A stretch of DNA of 64,000 nt from an uncultured Erythrobacter sp. (GTDB lineage: Bacteria > Pseudomonadota > Alphaproteobacteria > Sphingomonadales > Sphingomonadaceae): NCBI GenBank assembly GCA_947498065.1, contig CANMIS010000004.1, positions 248,001-312,000 of the forward strand. Direction: 5' to 3'. Shown one piece after another: positions 37,286 through 45,887 of the stretch. The translations under genes and the position numbers were made by a program. Each line of letters opens with the position of its first letter. Position 1 is the first letter of the stretch. Below the pieces are notes generated by a model. The model worked only from the letters and a program-made list of their open reading frames with translations, had not been told where the DNA came from and did not search any database.

Positions 37286-37883
37286 ATTACGTAAAAACGT
37301 TGTCACTTATTGGTTCAAACCCTCTTGCCTCACGAGCCGGAGACAACGTCCGCTCCCACGCACAATGATGATCATTTTATAGCTGACACGAGACACCTCA
37401 AAGCCGACGCTCGAGTAAAGTTGGTTAGCCTCAGCACTAAACATCCCAAGTCACCCTGAACTTGGTTGACCTTCGGCCAGCTGCGCTTCCAGAGTCCATC
37501 CCCCGCGAGGCCAACTAGGCTTGGAGCTAAGGATGGATGCTGAACTGAATTCAGCATGACGCGTGTTTCATCGTTTGCGTCACCCCAGCGCAGGTTGGAG
37601 TCTAGGGCCATGCATTGCAGCGCTTGCCCGCTTGAGAGCCCAGCTCTTGGGCAGGCTCAGGAGAATGCCTTTCGCTGGGATGACGATGCGCGGGAGCATG
37701 AGGGCGCGCGGATTTTCCTACTTGGCGCGCGCTCGCTAGGACTGCGGCATGCTTTTGCCCCGTGCTCTCCAACCCCGCATTAATCGAGTAAATCGATCAA
37801 TCAGCGTACCTGTGATCGATTGGTTTTTTGGCCATGACTGTGTTCCAGCCGTTCCAAGCGTGCCTCACATGCGATGGATGGAG
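37286..37883. repeat. Intergenic region with two REP-like palindromic repeat units
   Basis: This 598-bp stretch holds no convincing gene. Unit one (about 37450-37560) runs from TCACCCTGAACTTGGTTGAC to a palindromic end GCTGAACTGAATTCAGCATGAC. Unit two (about 37579-37684) has inverted ends GTCACCCCAGCG and CGCTGGGATGAC and the text GGAGTCTAGGGCCATGC. Both look like the dispersed intergenic repeats frequent in sphingomonad and erythrobacter genomes. The 79-aa minus-strand and 75-aa plus-strand ORFs here are translations of the repeats. Confidence 0.65.
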
Positions 37884-38882
37884 CTAGGTCAGAAGCCGCT
37901 CAAACAGCCAGAAGCTGGCGATGGTGCCGATGGCGTAGGTGATGAGCTTCAGCGCAATCGGCCATGCCTGAGGCGCCCAGCGCAGGACCAGCCAGCGCAG
38001 GCACAGAACGACGGCGATGACCAGCAATTGCCCCGCCTCAACGCCGATGTTGAAGGCCAGCAATGCGGCGGGCACCTCGCCAGCTGGCAGGCCAATCTCC
38101 GACAGCGCACCAGCAAAGCCAAACCCGTGCAGCAGGCCGAAGCCGAGCGCCACCAGCCACGGCGCGCGCTGTGTCCAGCTCTTCGGGCGATCCGGCTGGC
38201 CGCGACCGTGCAGCTCCACTGCCAGAAACAGGATGGACAGCGCGATCAGCGCCTCGACGGGTCGCTGCGGCAATCCGGCATAGCCCAATGTGGTCGCGAC
38301 CAGAGTGACCGAGTGCGCTATCGTAAAGGCCGTGGCGGCTTTGACGATCGACCAGCCCCCGCGCACCAGCAGCACCAGCGCGATGACGAACAGCAGGTGA
38401 TCCCAGCCGAGCAGGATGTGCTCAACACCAATGGCAAAGTAACTGCGGGCGACACTCCAAGTGGTGGGCGCGGCGGCGATGAGGACGCTTGGCATGTCGG
38501 ATGTCAGCCGAGAGGTCTGCGATGCTTGCCCAATCGGAACCACCCGCAGCAGAGCGTCAGAACCGCTGGGCAGCGCGCCAAAGCCAATCCGCTGATCCGC
38601 GAGCGAGCCCTCGCATTGCAACCGGCCGTGGCCAAGCTGAGCCAGCGGGGCAGCGCGCAGAACGGGCCCCTCGATGAAGGCGCAGCTCTCCGGGATCACC
38701 AGCGCAGGAACGGGACCGGCGGCCTGATCGGCGGACGCGATGGGCAGCTTCCAATCGAGCAGCCACTCGCCTGGCTCTTGCTCGGACAGTTCGACAACGG
38801 CGGGGCGAATCTCATCGGCAGCGGCGGGCACTGCGAGCAGTACCGCGCAGCACGCCAGCAGCCATCCAAGCCATGACCTCAC
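37884..38882 (-). CDS. HupE/UreJ-family membrane protein
   Basis: The 332-aa protein has a signal peptide (LLACCAVLLAVPAAADEIRP) and an exported N-terminal domain of ~130 residues. About six transmembrane helices follow, with the HupE/UreJ signature GVEHILLGWDHLLFVIALVLL, AFTIAHSVTLV and LHGFGFAGALSEIGLP. Relatives are linked to nickel or cobalt supply, but this long form in DUF3604 neighbourhoods has no proven function. It overlaps the upstream PPIase stop by 4 bp. Confidence 0.85.
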   Translation of the reverse strand: MRSWLGWLLACCAVLLAVPAAADEIRPAVVELSEQEPGEWLLDWKLPIASADQAAGPVPALVIPESCAFIEGPVLRAAPLAQLGHGRLQCEGSLADQRIGFGALPSGSDALLRVVPIGQASQTSRLTSDMPSVLIAAAPTTWSVARSYFAIGVEHILLGWDHLLFVIALVLLVRGGWSIVKAATAFTIAHSVTLVATTLGYAGLPQRPVEALIALSILFLAVELHGRGQPDRPKSWTQRAPWLVALGFGLLHGFGFAGALSEIGLPAGEVPAALLAFNIGVEAGQLLVIAVVLCLRWLVLRWAPQAWPIALKLITYAIGTIASFWLFERLLT

Positions 38883-39712
38883 TCGGCGATCTCAACCGTG
38901 TAGGCGCTGCGCAGCAGCTCATAGGCCGCTTCCTTGCGGGCCGCGATCGTCTCGCTGCGCCAATCGTTCAGGACTTGGTCGCGGACCTCGGCAAAATCTG
39001 GCGCAGCAGCGCTGGTCTTGGCTCGCAATCGGACGACGTGCCAGCCGAAGCCAGAGCGCACAGGCCCTTGCCAGTCGCTGACAGGGTCAAGCTGAGCCAG
39101 GGCAGTCAGGAACACCTTGCCAAAGCGGGTATCGACTTCGCGAGCGGGCATGCCGTCCGTGGATGCGGGCAGGCTTATGGTCTCGCCGATGGCGCTCCAA
39201 TCACTGCCCGAGGTGAGGGCAGCAATGGAAGACTTGGCCGCGCTTTCGCTCTCGAAATAGAGCTGATCAAAGCTGTAACTCACCGCGCCCGCATAGCGCT
39301 CCGCATTGGCTTCATACCAAGCGCGCAAGGTCTCGTCAGAAGGCGTCGCAGCCTCAGCCCGCGCGCTGGCTGCGAGATCCATCTTGCTTGCCAGCCTGCG
39401 CCTAACGACGGAATCGCCCTGATCAAAGCCAAGGCGCAGTGCCTCGCGATACAGCACTTCATCGCGGACATAGCGCTCGATTTGCTGGTCAAGCTCCGCA
39501 TCCGTCGGTGCCCGGCCCAAGGTCCGCTCGAACCTCAAGGACAGATCAGCCTGAACCGCACGGTCGATGTCAATCGTGCGGCTAGCAGGGTCAACCTCTT
39601 CACCGCGCCACGCAAACAGCGCAAAGACGAGCGCGCCCGCGGCCAGGAAATGGACCAGCGGTTCGCGCGTCCAATTGGGCCAGGCTCTGGCCGCCTCGCT
39701 CGGCTCGCTCAC
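38879..39712 (-). CDS. Membrane-anchored parvulin-type peptidyl-prolyl isomerase
   Basis: A 277-aa periplasmic chaperone/isomerase with one N-terminal helix (PLVHFLAAGALVFALFAW). A SurA-like N-domain (APTDAELDQQIERYVRDEVLYREALRLGFDQGD in outline) precedes a PpiC-like domain ending FGWHVVRLRAK. I chose GTG 39712, which overlaps the DUF3604 stop by 4 bp; the earlier ORF Met lies inside that gene. The operon suggests it folds an exported partner, perhaps the HupE-like or DUF3604 protein. Confidence 0.85.
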   Translation of the reverse strand: MSEPSEAARAWPNWTREPLVHFLAAGALVFALFAWRGEEVDPASRTIDIDRAVQADLSLRFERTLGRAPTDAELDQQIERYVRDEVLYREALRLGFDQGDSVVRRRLASKMDLAASARAEAATPSDETLRAWYEANAERYAGAVSYSFDQLYFESESAAKSSIAALTSGSDWSAIGETISLPASTDGMPAREVDTRFGKVFLTALAQLDPVSDWQGPVRSGFGWHVVRLRAKTSAAAPDFAEVRDQVLNDWRSETIAARKEAAYELLRSAYTVEIAE

Positions 39713-41658
39713 CCTTCCTCCATGATCGCAGGGGCGGTCGCCACCAGCGCAGGCCGCAGCCATATCGGAGAGGTGTACGCACGCTCTTGGGCCACAGCGT
39801 CGGCCATCGCTTCCTCTGACAGGGTGATCCCAAAACGCACCGCATCAAACAGCGACCAACGCGGCGTTGGGATCTCGATGACGCGGACATAGTAGAATGC
39901 GCGCTGGCCCTCGGAGTAGTCTGGATCGGTCCAGACAGTGCGCAGTTCGGCTGCACCGATGTCATTGGTGTAGTTTGCCGTCTCGCGGTCGACCGTATCG
40001 CCGACAGAGGGCACCTTACCGCCTGAGAGCGCGCGGCTCTCCATGTCGCTCCAGACGGCGTCATAGACCTGTTCCTGGGCCTCGCCGGAAGCATCAATCC
40101 ACCCCTTCACCACCTGAACGCGGTCAAGGTTTGCGCCATCGGGGTCCTTGAGTGCGGAGATCAAGAAGCTTGGCGCGCTTCCCTTGTCGGCCAATTCGCC
40201 GCCCATTGGTACGCCGCGGGTGTAACCGGCCCTGACCCAATCGCCGTCCCAATCCGCATCGGTGAAGTCGAACCCGCCAAAAATGCGCACAGACATGCGC
40301 GGGCCAGTGGTGGCATAAACCTCTCGCCGGGCGAACGCGTCGAAAATCTCTGCCCTCGTGTTGCCGCGCGCCCAGGCCGCCGCATAGCCGCCCGCGAGAT
40401 AGTGCCAGCCAAACCGTCCTTCGCGCGTTCCGAGGTTTTGCGCAGCCGTCGCACGGTCTTCGACGCTGGGTTCATTGCCGGTGTGCTTGCCGAAGAAATT
40501 GTCCTCATCACCCGTGGCCAGCGATGTGTGGCTATCGGTCGAACCGATCATGCCAAAGGCATAGGGGTTCACGCCAAGCTGCTCTTCAAGCGACAACCCT
40601 CGCTTCAACGCCTCGCGGACATAATTGCCGCCCAGCATCTCAGGCTCTGTTTTGGCGGTGAGCGGCAAATTGCCAAGCTCCCAACCTTTCACGCCGTAAC
40701 CGGCCATCTCATCATTAGGCGAGAGCAGCGGGTGAGATTCGCTATCGCCTTTGATTTGCGTGACCTCAACCACAGGCTCTGCCGCTGCACGTTTGGCCGC
40801 ATATTCGGCCGTCATTGCGCTGCCATCAGGCATGGTCATCTCAAACATCATCCCATTAGAAAGGTTCGAGTTGTGCGGAATGGCGAGCGCTTTGCCGCCC
40901 GTCTTCTCCGCATAGGCGCTCATGTAATCCCACAATTGTTCCGCTGTATTGCTGAGCCCTGGGAATGGCAGGATTTGGCTGGTCCGGTCGCTGCCATCGC
41001 GAAACATCACCACCCGGTGCAAATTGTTGCCATCAGGCATGAGAGTCCATTCAAACCCGGCCAGCGCTGTGAAGCTGCCCGGCTTATTGTAGCGATCAAG
41101 GATCTCCAGCTGGGTGTTCCAAATGTCGGTAGTGTTTTCCTTTTGCCGCTCTGGATCGCTCATCGCCTCGGGCAAAGTGCCATTGGCCGCCGCCGTAATC
41201 AGCTCGCCAATTGCGCGCTGCGATTGCTCCGGGCTTTCATGCATCATGTCGTACCAGCGCAGCATGGTCTCATCGCCCATCGCCTGCACCCCAATACGCG
41301 GAGCATCGTAGAGCCGCCGGGTTGCCCCGAGACCATCGGAGTGGTCAGCAATGACCAGAAAATCGAGCGGACGCGCGAGCTTGGCAGGCACACCAGTGGT
41401 CGCCGTGACCTCTTCGCCGCTGGCAAAACGCAGCGCGTCTTCCGGGCCGAGGCGGACGCCGAAGCCAAACGCATCAACCGAATTGTCCGTATGGAGGTGA
41501 GTATCGCCCCAATAGGGCCGGTCGGGAAATTCCGCGAGTTCGATGGTGCCTTCGCCATCCCCGCTTTGCGCCTCGTCAACGCCGCTCAATGCGTCGCATC
41601 CAGCCAGCGAAATGCTCGCAATGCCGGCCAAAGCGGCCGCTTTCCATGTCATCTGCAT
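39709..41658 (-). CDS. DUF3604 exported protein (PHP-like fold)
   Basis: The 649-aa protein has a signal or lipoprotein-type N-terminus (AALAGIASISLAGC). It carries strong DUF3604 signatures: PYWGDTHLHTDNSVDAFGFG, FLVIADHSDGLG, FTALAGFEWTLMPDGNNLHRVVMF and GSTDSHTSLATGDEDNFFGKH. These His/Asp motifs resemble a PHP-type metal site, suggesting a phosphoesterase or related hydrolase, but no activity is established. It is first in an operon with the PPIase and HupE-like genes. Confidence 0.9.
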   Translation of the reverse strand: MQMTWKAAALAGIASISLAGCDALSGVDEAQSGDGEGTIELAEFPDRPYWGDTHLHTDNSVDAFGFGVRLGPEDALRFASGEEVTATTGVPAKLARPLDFLVIADHSDGLGATRRLYDAPRIGVQAMGDETMLRWYDMMHESPEQSQRAIGELITAAANGTLPEAMSDPERQKENTTDIWNTQLEILDRYNKPGSFTALAGFEWTLMPDGNNLHRVVMFRDGSDRTSQILPFPGLSNTAEQLWDYMSAYAEKTGGKALAIPHNSNLSNGMMFEMTMPDGSAMTAEYAAKRAAAEPVVEVTQIKGDSESHPLLSPNDEMAGYGVKGWELGNLPLTAKTEPEMLGGNYVREALKRGLSLEEQLGVNPYAFGMIGSTDSHTSLATGDEDNFFGKHTGNEPSVEDRATAAQNLGTREGRFGWHYLAGGYAAAWARGNTRAEIFDAFARREVYATTGPRMSVRIFGGFDFTDADWDGDWVRAGYTRGVPMGGELADKGSAPSFLISALKDPDGANLDRVQVVKGWIDASGEAQEQVYDAVWSDMESRALSGGKVPSVGDTVDRETANYTNDIGAAELRTVWTDPDYSEGQRAFYYVRVIEIPTPRWSLFDAVRFGITLSEEAMADAVAQERAYTSPIWLRPALVATAPAIMEEG

Positions 41659-41735
41659 GGCGTCCCTCCCATTCCTCTTTTATAGCCAAGAATGTGGGCC
41701 GAGAGGGCGCACTTCGTCAAGCCAAAGGGGAAGGG

Positions 41736-42185
41736 TCAGCCCGACTTTTGCAACAAGGCAGACCGCTCACAGCGGCACACGACCTCATCGCGCTGGTTCG
41801 TCAATTCATGGATGAACGTCACGACGCCCGCTTCTGGGCGCGACTTACTGGGGCGCAGTTCTTTAACTTCGCTCGCCGCGCGCAAAGTGTCGCCGATGAA
41901 CACTGGCTTGGGCGTCACGACCTTATCAAAGCCCAAGTTTGCCACCAATGTGCCCAAGGTTGTATCGCCCACTGAGAGCCCAACCAAAAGCGAGAACGTG
42001 AAGGTCGAATTGACCAGAATCTGCCCAAAACCGCTTTCCTTTGCGGCCTCAATATCAAGATGAAGCGGCTGAGGATTGTGCGTCATGGTCGAAAACAACA
42101 GGTTGTCTGTCTCGGTCACCGTGCGGCGGATATCGTGCTCGATCCGCTCACCCACTTGCCATTCGTCAAAGTACTTTCCAGCCAT
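41736..42185 (-). CDS. MaoC-family acyl-CoA hydratase/dehydratase
   Basis: The 149-aa hot-dog-fold protein begins [32 protein letters not shown] and contains the catalytic region [16 protein letters not shown]. It resembles the bacterial mesaconyl-CoA hydratase-like and (R)-enoyl-CoA hydratase group. It lies 5 bp downstream of a racemase-like gene, suggesting a shared route for branched or methylated acyl-CoA breakdown. The precise substrate is unknown. Confidence 0.88.
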   Translation of the reverse strand: MAGKYFDEWQVGERIEHDIRRTVTETDNLLFSTMTHNPQPLHLDIEAAKESGFGQILVNSTFTFSLLVGLSVGDTTLGTLVANLGFDKVVTPKPVFIGDTLRAASEVKELRPSKSRPEAGVVTFIHELTNQRDEVVCRCERSALLQKSG

Positions 42186-42190
42186 TGGCT

Positions 42191-43273
42191 TCAGCCTTCC
42201 TTCTTCCAGCTTGCAGCGACATCTGCCCCATCCATCGCGCTGTCACGGATGACGCCCGGCGTGCGGCTAAACCGAGGAGCAGGCGCGGTGTGCCACTCGC
42301 CGCCATGCTCAACATAGGCGCCGCGCGCCTTCAAATGCGGGTGCTCGCGGGCTTGCTCGACCGGAAGGACCGGCGCAAAGCAAGCATCACTTCCCTCTAG
42401 CAAATCACACCATTCGGCCTGTGTCTTGGTCTTGAACATCGCCGCCAACTGCTCGGCATAAGCATCCCAATTGCCGGGGTTCATCTGACCTTCCGAAAGC
42501 TCACTTGGTGCATTCGATTTTGCGAGGAACTCCGCATAAAACTGCGGCTCAATCGCGCCCACAGACACTTCCAAACCGTCAGCGCATTCAAAGCAGCGAT
42601 AGAAATGCGCCGCGCCGCCAAGCATGCCCTTACCCTTCTCGGTCGAGAGGAACGGCCGCGAACCAGCACCGAAGAAAAAGCTCATTAGGCTAGTGGCTCC
42701 ATCGACAATTGCCGCATCGACAACTTGCCCTTTGCCCGACCGTTCTCGTTCATACAGAGCGGCAAGAATACCAAATGCGCAGTACATCGATCCTCCGCCA
42801 AAATCACCGACGAGGTTTTGCGGCGGTATCGCTGGCGCTCCGGCTCTGCCGACCGCAGCGAGCGCGCCCGTGATCGCGATATAATTGATGTCATGACCAG
42901 CCGCCTTTGCGAGCGGACCATCCTGGCCCCACCCGGTCATCCGGGCATAGATCAAGCGCTCATTCGCGCTTAGCACCTCGTCTGGACCCAGCCCCAAGCG
43001 CTCCATCACACCGGGACGAAACCCTTCGATCAAAACATCTGCATTGGCCAAGGTCTCAAGGGAAAATGCGCGGCCCTCATCGCTCTTCACATCGACGGCA
43101 ACGCGATTGCGCGCACGCTCCACCACGGGATTGCTGATCTGCGTGCCATGGCGCTCAATCCGAACAACCTCCGCGCCCATATCGGCCAGCAGCATCGCGA
43201 CGTGCGGCCCCGGGCCAATGCCTGTAAACTCGACCACTTTGAGGCCGGTTAGCGGCCCATTCGATTGCATCAT
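42191..43273 (-). CDS. Alpha-methylacyl-CoA racemase-like, CaiB/BaiF family
   Basis: The class III CoA-transferase fold is clear: [36 protein letters not shown] in outline. The text [13 protein letters not shown] and [12 protein letters not shown] contains the His and Asp expected of AMACR racemases, rather than the Asp nucleophile of CaiB transferases. This enzyme would epimerise 2-methylacyl-CoA for beta-oxidation. I took ATG 43273, with GGGAGAAG upstream (360 aa); the longer ORF start at 43363 lacks family residues. Confidence 0.88.
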   Translation of the reverse strand: MMQSNGPLTGLKVVEFTGIGPGPHVAMLLADMGAEVVRIERHGTQISNPVVERARNRVAVDVKSDEGRAFSLETLANADVLIEGFRPGVMERLGLGPDEVLSANERLIYARMTGWGQDGPLAKAAGHDINYIAITGALAAVGRAGAPAIPPQNLVGDFGGGSMYCAFGILAALYERERSGKGQVVDAAIVDGATSLMSFFFGAGSRPFLSTEKGKGMLGGAAHFYRCFECADGLEVSVGAIEPQFYAEFLAKSNAPSELSEGQMNPGNWDAYAEQLAAMFKTKTQAEWCDLLEGSDACFAPVLPVEQAREHPHLKARGAYVEHGGEWHTAPAPRFSRTPGVIRDSAMDGADVAASWKKEG

Positions 43274-43418
43274 GCAATTCTTCTCCCTCTTGTCGCCGAC
43301 ATTGGCCTGCCCGGCTCCGGCTGGCAAGATATCGAGGCGGTGATTGATTGACTTTGTGCGCACAAGTCACACAATTGTTTGGTGAGCGATTTTTGCCAAA
43401 TGAGGGGCCAGTTACGAT

Positions 43419-43865
43419 ATGAAAAGGGTCCTGGCAGTCGCATCGGGGGGAGGACATTGGGAGCAGCTGATGATGATGCGATCGTCACTCGATCCGCACG
43501 ATGTCTGTTATGCGACCACCCACAAAGACATGGCCGCAGCGCATGGCATTGAGGACGCTGCGGAACTGCCTGATTGCAATCAGCGCACGCCCATTCGAGC
43601 GCTCTTTTGCCTGATTGCGGCGATCCGCCTCGTGCTTAAAGAGAGGCCTAGCACTGTGATATCAACGGGCGCCGCACCGGGGTTTTTCTGCATTCTTGCT
43701 GGACGACTGATAGGCGCCAAAACGCTATGGATTGATAGTGTCGCCAATTCTGAGCAGCTTTCAATGTGCGGAAAGCTCTCCAAGCACATAGCCCATGAAT
43801 GCCTTACCCAGTGGAGCCATTTGGCGAGCGACACTAAGCCCCGTTTTCGTGGAGCAGTCCTGTGA
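43419..43865 (+). CDS. PssD/Alg14-like glycosyltransferase membrane-anchoring subunit
   Basis: The 148-aa protein begins KRVLAVASGGGHWEQLMMMRS and contains a hydrophobic segment, PSTVISTGAAPGFFCILAGRLIGAKTLWIDS. This is the Alg14-like half of a split GT28/GT-B glycosyltransferase. In Rhizobium the pair PssD/PssE adds glucuronic acid to the lipid-linked first sugar of exopolysaccharide. It overlaps the PssE-like gene by 4 bp (GTGA) and opens the exopolysaccharide locus. Confidence 0.88.
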   Translation: MKRVLAVASGGGHWEQLMMMRSSLDPHDVCYATTHKDMAAAHGIEDAAELPDCNQRTPIRALFCLIAAIRLVLKERPSTVISTGAAPGFFCILAGRLIGAKTLWIDSVANSEQLSMCGKLSKHIAHECLTQWSHLASDTKPRFRGAVL

Positions 43866-44344
43866 TTTTGGTGACTGTGGGGATGCAACTGGGGTTTGAC
43901 CGGCTGATACGTGCGATGGACGAAATTGCACCGACGCTGGATATGCCCGTGATCGCTCAGACAGGACGAGGCCAGTACTGTCCGGTCAATATGGAAACGC
44001 ATGAAAGCCTGGACGCGGGCGAGTTTGAAGCGCTTGTAGCGGAATCTAAGCTGATCGTTTCGCACGCCGGGGTTGGCACAGTGCTAACCGCACAAAGGCT
44101 GCGAAAATCGGTCATCTTGGTCCCCCGGCGAGCAGACATGGGCGAGCACCGCAATGATCATCAGTTGGCAACGGCCAAGCAGCTGAGCGGTCGTCCCGGC
44201 ATCCTTGTCGTCTGGCACGCAGCTGAGCTTGGTGCTGCGATCAGGGAGAGCTTGGCCAACCCAGACCTGCCGGACGGCGAACCCAAGGCCTCTGCAGAGC
44301 TTCTAAACACAGTCTCAAGCTTCATTGAGCGAGGCCAGGTTTAG
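43862..44344 (+). CDS. PssE/Alg13-like glycosyltransferase catalytic subunit
   Basis: The 160-aa protein is the Alg13-like half: ILVTVGMQLGFDRLIRAMDEIAP at the N-terminus, then IVSHAGVGTVLTAQRLRKSVILVPRRADMGEHRNDHQLATA, the GT28 donor-binding block. It would act with the upstream PssD-like subunit at the cytoplasmic face of the inner membrane to extend the undecaprenyl-linked repeat unit. The start overlaps pssD (GTG or ATG at 43862-43865). Confidence 0.9.
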   Translation: MILVTVGMQLGFDRLIRAMDEIAPTLDMPVIAQTGRGQYCPVNMETHESLDAGEFEALVAESKLIVSHAGVGTVLTAQRLRKSVILVPRRADMGEHRNDHQLATAKQLSGRPGILVVWHAAELGAAIRESLANPDLPDGEPKASAELLNTVSSFIERGQV

Positions 44345-44922
44345 CGGCGGCCACTCTGCTTCCCCGCTACAATCACCGCAAACCGCACCGCGCATCCAGC
44401 AACGAGCAATGACGCGCCAATATCCAAAATCCAGTTCAATCTTATCGGACCGCTGTAGAGCATAGCGTCCACTGAATGCAGCGATATGGTTCGAAGCCCA
44501 ACCAACAGCAGCATCGCAAATGCGGCCAGCTGCGCAGTCATTAGCATCCTATTTGCTCCGCTACTGACCGCAGCGGGTGTGGCGTGCAGTCCTTGTCGGG
44601 CAATCAAGCCAAGGGCGCAGACTGCGATTGCAAAGAGAGCAATCACGGCGGGAAGCTGCCAATAGGTGCGACCCTCATAGGCGCCTTGAGATCGCAGCAG
44701 ATCGCGCATCACATCGCGCAGCATATCCTCAAGACCCAACAACCGCGAGGCGATAAGCAGACAAAAGAACAAAGCTATCAGAAACCAAGCCCGCCCATGC
44801 GGCACGCTCATGCCTTGTCGCACAGAAACCCTCCATGCCGCGCCGCACATCATGGCCACGAACAGATACAGGCCTGCGCCAAGCCAATTGAGGAGCGATA
44901 CATCCTGAAGCACAGCCCCCAC
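44341..44922 (-). CDS. Predicted inner-membrane protein of unknown function
   Basis: I do not recognise this 193-aa protein. It has about five hydrophobic helices (NWLGAGLYLFVAMMCGAAW, WFLIALFFCLLIASRLLG, LPAVIALFAIAVCALGLIA, MTAQLAAFAMLLLVGL, ILDIGASLLVAGCAVRFAVIVA) and a basic C-terminus. It runs against the surrounding exopolysaccharide genes and overlaps the pssE-like stop by 4 bp. Small membrane proteins in this position occur in several EPS loci, but a role in assembly is only inferred. Confidence 0.6.
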   Translation of the reverse strand: MGAVLQDVSLLNWLGAGLYLFVAMMCGAAWRVSVRQGMSVPHGRAWFLIALFFCLLIASRLLGLEDMLRDVMRDLLRSQGAYEGRTYWQLPAVIALFAIAVCALGLIARQGLHATPAAVSSGANRMLMTAQLAAFAMLLLVGLRTISLHSVDAMLYSGPIRLNWILDIGASLLVAGCAVRFAVIVAGKQSGRR

Positions 44923-45142
44923 CCTTTCTCAGCGAAGTGAAATCAGATCCGCACTAAGCCATAATTTACGTCCGCCAGCCGGTCCAGCAGCCAGATCGCA
45001 TGCAAGATCAATCTTCCAGCAATCGACGAATAGGCTCTACTCACCGTGTAGCGCGAGGTCACTTCAAACGAATCTGTGTAACTTGTTGCGCCCGAGGATT
45101 TACCGCACTAATCTCTAATACTTAAGGTTCGAGCGAAGAGCC

Positions 45143-45880
45143 TTGGGGATCATTATTGTGGGAATTCAGATTATTGATCAAGCACTTCGCAGTGCTGTAA
45201 TCTTGGGTGTCACAGCCGTCCTAGGCGCATGCGCTTCTCTGCCACCTGCCAATATTGGCGCGAGCGTCACGGCGCCCAATGAAGCGCTTGGACAGGCCGA
45301 CTACACCTTTCAAAAACCAGGCACATATCGGTTGCGCGCCTCTGATGTAATCTCCGTCACCGTCTTTCGTGAGCCTGATCTTTCCCTCGAGGATGTGCGC
45401 GTCGGGGTCGATGGGATCGTCTCTCTGCCGATGCTCGGACGCCACGAAGTTGGCGGCAAAACAACCGGTGAGATCGAGAGCGAACTCACCCAAAGGCTGG
45501 ACACTTTGGGCCTCAAAAACCCGCGCGTCAGCGTCAACATCTCCGATTATGCGTCTCATCTGGTGACGGTCGAGGGCGCCGTGCAAGAAGCAGGCGTATA
45601 CGCATTTCAGCCGGGAGCTCGGCTATCATCCGCGATCGCAATGGCAAAAGGGGTGACCCGCGTTGCTGAGCTCAAACAAGTGGCGGTATTCCGCACTCGC
45701 CCTGATGGTATTTACGCGGCGCGATACGATTATGGCGAGGTCAGCCGCGGGACAATGCTCGATCCGGTACTGGAGCCCGGCGACAGGGTAGTAGTCGGCA
45801 CCTCGACTTTGTCGCAGTTCTGGCAAGATACTCTCCGCGCGCTGCCAGCATTCGGCGTGTTCGCGAGTCTAGACAATTGA
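45143..45880 (+). CDS. Polysaccharide export lipoprotein, Wza/GumB family
   Basis: This 245-aa outer-membrane lipoprotein would form the export pore for exopolysaccharide. A lipobox (VLGAC) is followed by the Poly_export domain (TYRLRASDVISVTVFREPDLSLEDVRVGVDGIVSLPMLG in outline) and an SLBB domain (HLVTVEGAVQEAGVYAF). The ORF opens at TTG 45143; GTG 45158 is equally possible. It precedes the tyrosine kinase by 7 bp. The 220 bp upstream has no ORF and probably carries the main EPS promoter. Confidence 0.92.
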   Translation: MGIIIVGIQIIDQALRSAVILGVTAVLGACASLPPANIGASVTAPNEALGQADYTFQKPGTYRLRASDVISVTVFREPDLSLEDVRVGVDGIVSLPMLGRHEVGGKTTGEIESELTQRLDTLGLKNPRVSVNISDYASHLVTVEGAVQEAGVYAFQPGARLSSAIAMAKGVTRVAELKQVAVFRTRPDGIYAARYDYGEVSRGTMLDPVLEPGDRVVVGTSTLSQFWQDTLRALPAFGVFASLDN

Positions 45881-45887
45881 GCCGGTA

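Noticed and set aside
37372-37611. 79-aa minus-strand ORF in the 37.3-37.9 kb gap
   Set aside because: It is a translation of dispersed palindromic repeats (VMLNSVQHPSL text), a common false gene in these genomes.
37749-38876. 375-aa plus-strand ORF opposite the HupE-like gene
   Set aside because: The minus strand has a clear signal peptide, HupE motifs and operon overlaps; the plus frame is Gln/Arg-rich antisense.
38873-41685. 339-aa and 427-aa plus-strand ORFs opposite the PPIase and DUF3604 genes
   Set aside because: They are shadows of well-supported minus-strand genes, with no recognisable domain.
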